Program-made: the position numbers and the translations under genes
In this document: piece by piece, positions 61,657-64,000 of the stretch
Layout: each line of letters begins with the position of its first letter
Position numbering within the stretch: the stretch's first letter is position 1
Notes under the pieces: model-generated
What the model was told of the DNA's origin: nothing
The model's database searches: none
What the model saw: only the letters and a program-made list of their open reading frames with translations
DNA from: Rufibacter sp. XAAS-G3-1
Lineage (GTDB): Bacteria; Bacteroidota; Bacteroidia; Cytophagales; Hymenobacteraceae
Reading direction: 5' to 3'
Assembly: GCF_013623775.1 (NCBI RefSeq)
Contig: NZ_JABFAM010000006.1
Location: forward strand, 406,100-470,099
Length of the DNA: 64,000 nt

Positions 61657-61673
61657 ACTTTGAGTTACAAAGC
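61657..61673 (-). promoter_or_regulatory. Operator candidate, copy 2
   Basis: Minus strand GCTTTGTAACTCAAAGT followed by ACTTTAA; upstream of the 111-residue membrane protein. Confidence 0.62.
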
Positions 61674-61779
61674 AATTAGACAAAAAAACAGTAATGTGTT
61701 CTGTACAGAATTTAAAGTTGCTTAACATTACCTAGAAATAATAGGACTCCTGCTTGCATAAACCATTGCTTTCAATTAA

Positions 61780-62082
61780 CTATTCAGAAACGCCTTTAAT
61801 GAGTTTTTCCAAGGCTTTAAGATGATCTTCAAATGCTTTTCTCCCCTCTTTGGTCATGCCATATTTGGTATTGGGTTTTCTACCGACAAACGACTTTTCT
61901 ACCCCAATAAAGGCCTCTTTTTCCAACGCCTTTAAATGGCTTGCCAGGTTGCCATCGGTCACATCCAGGTATTCTTTCAGGGAGTTGAAATCGAGCATAT
62001 CGTTCACTGCCAGCGCCGACATGATGCCGAGCCTGATCCTGCTTTCAAATGCTTTATGCAAACCGTTAATTAATATCTTCAC
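61780..62082 (-). CDS. Winged-helix transcriptional regulator
   Basis: 100 residues. A PF13601-type winged helix: FESRIRLGIMSALAVND, NSLKEYLDVTDGNLASHLKALEKEAFIGV (recognition helix in DGNLASHLKALE) and the wing KSFVGRKPNTKYGMTKEGRKAF. Such small repressors usually control adjacent membrane-protein operons. Its start overlaps the 208-residue gene by 4 nt, so both share the operator-bearing promoter and autoregulation is likely. Confidence 0.88.
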   Translation of the reverse strand: MKILINGLHKAFESRIRLGIMSALAVNDMLDFNSLKEYLDVTDGNLASHLKALEKEAFIGVEKSFVGRKPNTKYGMTKEGRKAFEDHLKALEKLIKGVSE

Positions 62083-62705
62083 CGCTCGTACCTGTAATAC
62101 ACATAAATGCCATAGAAAATATGAGCCACCCCAAAGCCCAAAGCCCAGAACAGTAAGCCATACCCAATAAAGTAGGCACTAATTAAGCCCAGCGCAATCT
62201 GAGTAAGCCCTAAGACTTTCACTACGTCATATGTGAACTTGCTGCCATTGTATAAAGACAGACCGTAAAACAATAAGGTTAATGGGGCAATTAAGCCAAT
62301 CAATCCGTAGGAGATCAGAATCAGGATTAAGAGCCCACCTGCCATAAACGGAACCGCCATGCTGAGTAGAAGCTGCCTGGCAGTGGCATTCCAAAGTTTT
62401 TCGCCCTTTTTACGGGCTCTTTGATAGGAAAAGAAAACAGCAGTGCACAGGGCCAGTACTAAGATAAGAACGGCTAAAAAGATGGCCTTCTGTAAGTTGG
62501 GAGACATCTCCCCTGCCTGCATGCGGCTGTACTCTATCCCATCTGGGTTGAAACCAAATACTTTATAGGCCACATAGGCCCCTGACAAGGCATAAACACC
62601 TGCCAAGATACCTGCCCAACCAGAGAGGAACAGAAATTTGGAAGAGCGCTCCATCATGGAGCGTATCTCAGTTATGTCCCGGATGTAGTCCTGTTTATCT
62701 TTCAT
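62079..62705 (-). CDS. Membrane protein paired with the winged-helix regulator
   Basis: 208 residues with about six helices in two groups; an N-terminal MKDKQDYIRDITEIRSMMERSSKFLFLSGWAG segment (in part) is typical of the Bacteroidota genes that sit next to HTH_34 regulators. Function unknown; possibly an accessory or signal-sensing partner. The start is 9 nt downstream of the operator and the pair forms a two-gene operon. Confidence 0.78.
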   Translation of the reverse strand: MKDKQDYIRDITEIRSMMERSSKFLFLSGWAGILAGVYALSGAYVAYKVFGFNPDGIEYSRMQAGEMSPNLQKAIFLAVLILVLALCTAVFFSYQRARKKGEKLWNATARQLLLSMAVPFMAGGLLILILISYGLIGLIAPLTLLFYGLSLYNGSKFTYDVVKVLGLTQIALGLISAYFIGYGLLFWALGFGVAHIFYGIYVYYRYER

Positions 62706-62713
62706 CTTAAAGT

Positions 62714-62730
62714 ACTTTGCGCTTCAAAGT
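62714..62730 (-). promoter_or_regulatory. Operator candidate, copy 3 (regulator operon)
   Basis: Minus strand ACTTTGAAGCGCAAAGT, then ACTTTAA. Overlaps the -7 box, so a bound repressor would block initiation. Confidence 0.68.
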
Positions 62731-62754
62731 TACTACGAAAAATCAGTTCTGCAA
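62725..62754 (-). promoter_or_regulatory. Promoter of the regulator operon
   Basis: Minus strand TTG (62752-62754), 19 nt, TAACTTTG (62725-62732). The -7 box shares its CTTTG with the operator palindrome; the -33 box abuts the transposase fragment. Confidence 0.65.
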
Positions 62755-62757
62755 GGT

Positions 62758-63432
62758 TTGTTAAAAAATTTCGCACCGCTGCCGGATGCTGGTTACTTCT
62801 CTATGGGTGAGAACTATGCCTTGTTGGAAGAGCAGCATATTACGGCTTTTATTCCCCCGCACGGCACCTACAAAGGTGATCCGGAAGGCTTTACCTATGA
62901 CAAAGAAGAAGACTGCTGTCTATGCCCGCAGGAAAAGAAGGCCACGTTCCGGAAGGTGAAAGTGGAGCCGAAAAACAACATCAAGAAGAAGGTCTACTTC
63001 ACCGCCCGCAGGGACTGCAAGAACTGCCCTGTGCGGGAAGGCTGCATCGGCAAGGGCCATGAGAAGAAGGCGGGGATCACCTACTACCGGGAGGAGTACG
63101 AACGGGTGATCAGGCGAATCAACAGCCGTTGGGGCAAACGGATGAAGGGCTTGAGGCAGTCAACGGTGGAGCCGGTGCTGGGCACGCTCCTCAACTTCAT
63201 GGGCTTACGCAAGATCAATACCCGAGGGATAAAGCAGGCTCAAAAAGTGATGCTGCTGGCAGCTTCGGCCTATAACCTCAAAAAACTCCTGCGCTTTAAA
63301 CCTGAAAAGAGCCAACCGGCGGTTATGGCCCTACCCAGGCCTCCTGCAGCCATACTTTTATGCCTTTTACGGCGGCAGGAATTGGAAAGAACTTGTGAGA
63401 TGGGAAAAGTAATTAGGCGTAACCCGGTTTAA
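62758..63432 (+). pseudogene. 3' fragment of an IS1182-type transposase
   Basis: About 224 residues; the N-terminal half and start codon are missing and the sequence begins abruptly in PDAGYFSMGENYALLEEQHI, where intact transposases have the DAGYFSGEN motif. The zinc-like cysteines CCLCP...CKNCPVREGC and the C-terminal RQSTVEPVLGTLLNFMGLRK with the catalytic Glu remain, as does AYNLKKLL. A GTTGTGCAACAGCTACC sequence just after the stop (to about 63455) may be the right terminal repeat. No left end is found. The fragment abuts the regulator operon's promoter. Confidence 0.85.
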
Positions 63433-63504
63433 CTCTGAGTTGTGCAACAGCTACCAGTGTTGGCTGCAGTTGTTTCTCTGCGCTACAACCTGATTTTATT
63501 TTCT

Positions 63505-63540
63505 GTTTCTGGCCTGTTTTCAGAAAAATAGCCCGAAAAC
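63505..63540. repeat. 36-nt hairpin repeat
   Basis: GTTTCTGGCCTGTTTTCA and GAAAAATAGCCCGAAAAC. Confidence 0.75.
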
Positions 63541-63574
63541 GCAAGAACGAAGCATTTGACTTTTTAAGTCCGCC

Positions 63575-63610
63575 GTTTTTTGCCCATTTTTTGAAAATCA
63601 GGCCAAAAGC
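63575..63610. repeat. 36-nt hairpin repeat
   Basis: GTTTTTTGCCCATTTTTT and GAAAATCAGGCCAAAAGC; only 34 nt after the previous copy, a tandem pair. Confidence 0.7.
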
Positions 63611-64000
63611 GCATTTTGAGTCGTCGGTTTGCGCGCATTGATGGTCAATTCATTTGCACACATTTTGCGTCAATCCCACTTCTGCGACTTCTGCAACATC
63701 CGTCGATTAAAGTCGGGGTACGGCTGCTTTCTTTTGCTGAGGTAATTTAATTCTTTTGCTGGATTCCATCTGCGATTTTTGTCCAGAATTTGCCGCCAGC
63801 TGTTTCTCATGCTTTTCCCCAAATCACTGAATGGCCATCTACGAGCCTAATTACAATTGCAGCCAACCTTTAGATTAGCTCAGTTTCATTTTTTCAATAT
63901 CACTACTTTCCATTTTACCAGTTACAGGGTTAACTTTCTGTAGCTGAAGAAGCAGCCAGTGCACTACACGCTAACAAGGCGAACAGGGTCTAACAACCGA

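Larger units (their letters stand above)
63433..64000. other. Terminal gene-free region
   Basis: Two hairpin repeats (63505-63540, 63575-63610); no ORF or RNA gene recognised beyond them. Confidence 0.6.

Overview
The window reads as chromosome of a Bacteroidota bacterium, most likely order Cytophagales, family Hymenobacteraceae (Rufibacter/Pontibacter-like). The signs are type IX secretion (T9SS) C-terminal sorting domains, a gliding-associated type-B sorting domain next to a PorP/SprF partner, promoters of the Bacteroidota form TTG/TTTG-N19-20-TAnnTTTG, and biosynthetic operons typical of the group. The genus is an inference; no rRNA or tRNA gene was seen.

Layout. 1-3.3 kb: tail of a TPR-like gene, a thiolase and a MORN/YwqK-repeat secreted protein. 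3.5-8.9 kb: biotin operon bioB-bioF-bioD-bioA plus a ketoacyl-synthase-like gene. 9.7-13.2 kb: a giant secreted multidomain adhesin. 13.4-20.1 kb: aspartate-family genes, lysC-lysA on + and metY-metX-hom on -. The met operon leader holds a SAM-I riboswitch followed by a small ORF ending in four cysteines. 20.5-30 kb: housekeeping genes (purC, STAS, rnz, queuosine-precursor transporter, hydrolase, trpS, HPPD, phosphoglucomutase). 30.4-34 kb: T9SS type-B surface protein with its PorP/SprF partner. 34.3-39.0 kb: a 4.67-kb integrated element. 39-46 kb: GH43 and GH2 glycosidases, an MBL-fold protein, small secreted proteins and a transglutaminase-like protein. 46.4-55.9 kb: S9 peptidase, VapBC-type pair, ferredoxin reductase, methionine sulfoxide reductase cluster and a PH-domain protein, separated by long repeat-rich gaps. 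56.8-62.7 kb: serine hydrolase and membrane proteins sharing an apparent operator with a winged-helix repressor. 62.7 kb to end: an IS1182-type transposase fragment and non-coding repeats.

Three things stand out. (1) A compact integrative element (tyrosine recombinase, Rep_trans/RstA-like replication initiator, small helix-turn-helix-like protein, serine recombinase) has inserted at the loop of a 31-bp-arm perfect palindrome; a 19-bp direct repeat marks attL and attR. (2) About 32 copies of an imperfect hairpin repeat, almost always exactly 36 nt long, occupy intergenic regions. One lies in frame inside bioF, one overlaps the bioA stop codon, and none is inside the integrated element. (3) The metY leader appears to sense sulfur twice, through a SAM riboswitch and a Cys/Met-rich leader peptide. 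Further repeat families (27-bp inverted repeats, GGCGCGAGTCT-type units, a GC-rich 22.9/50.4 kb unit) fill the remaining gaps.
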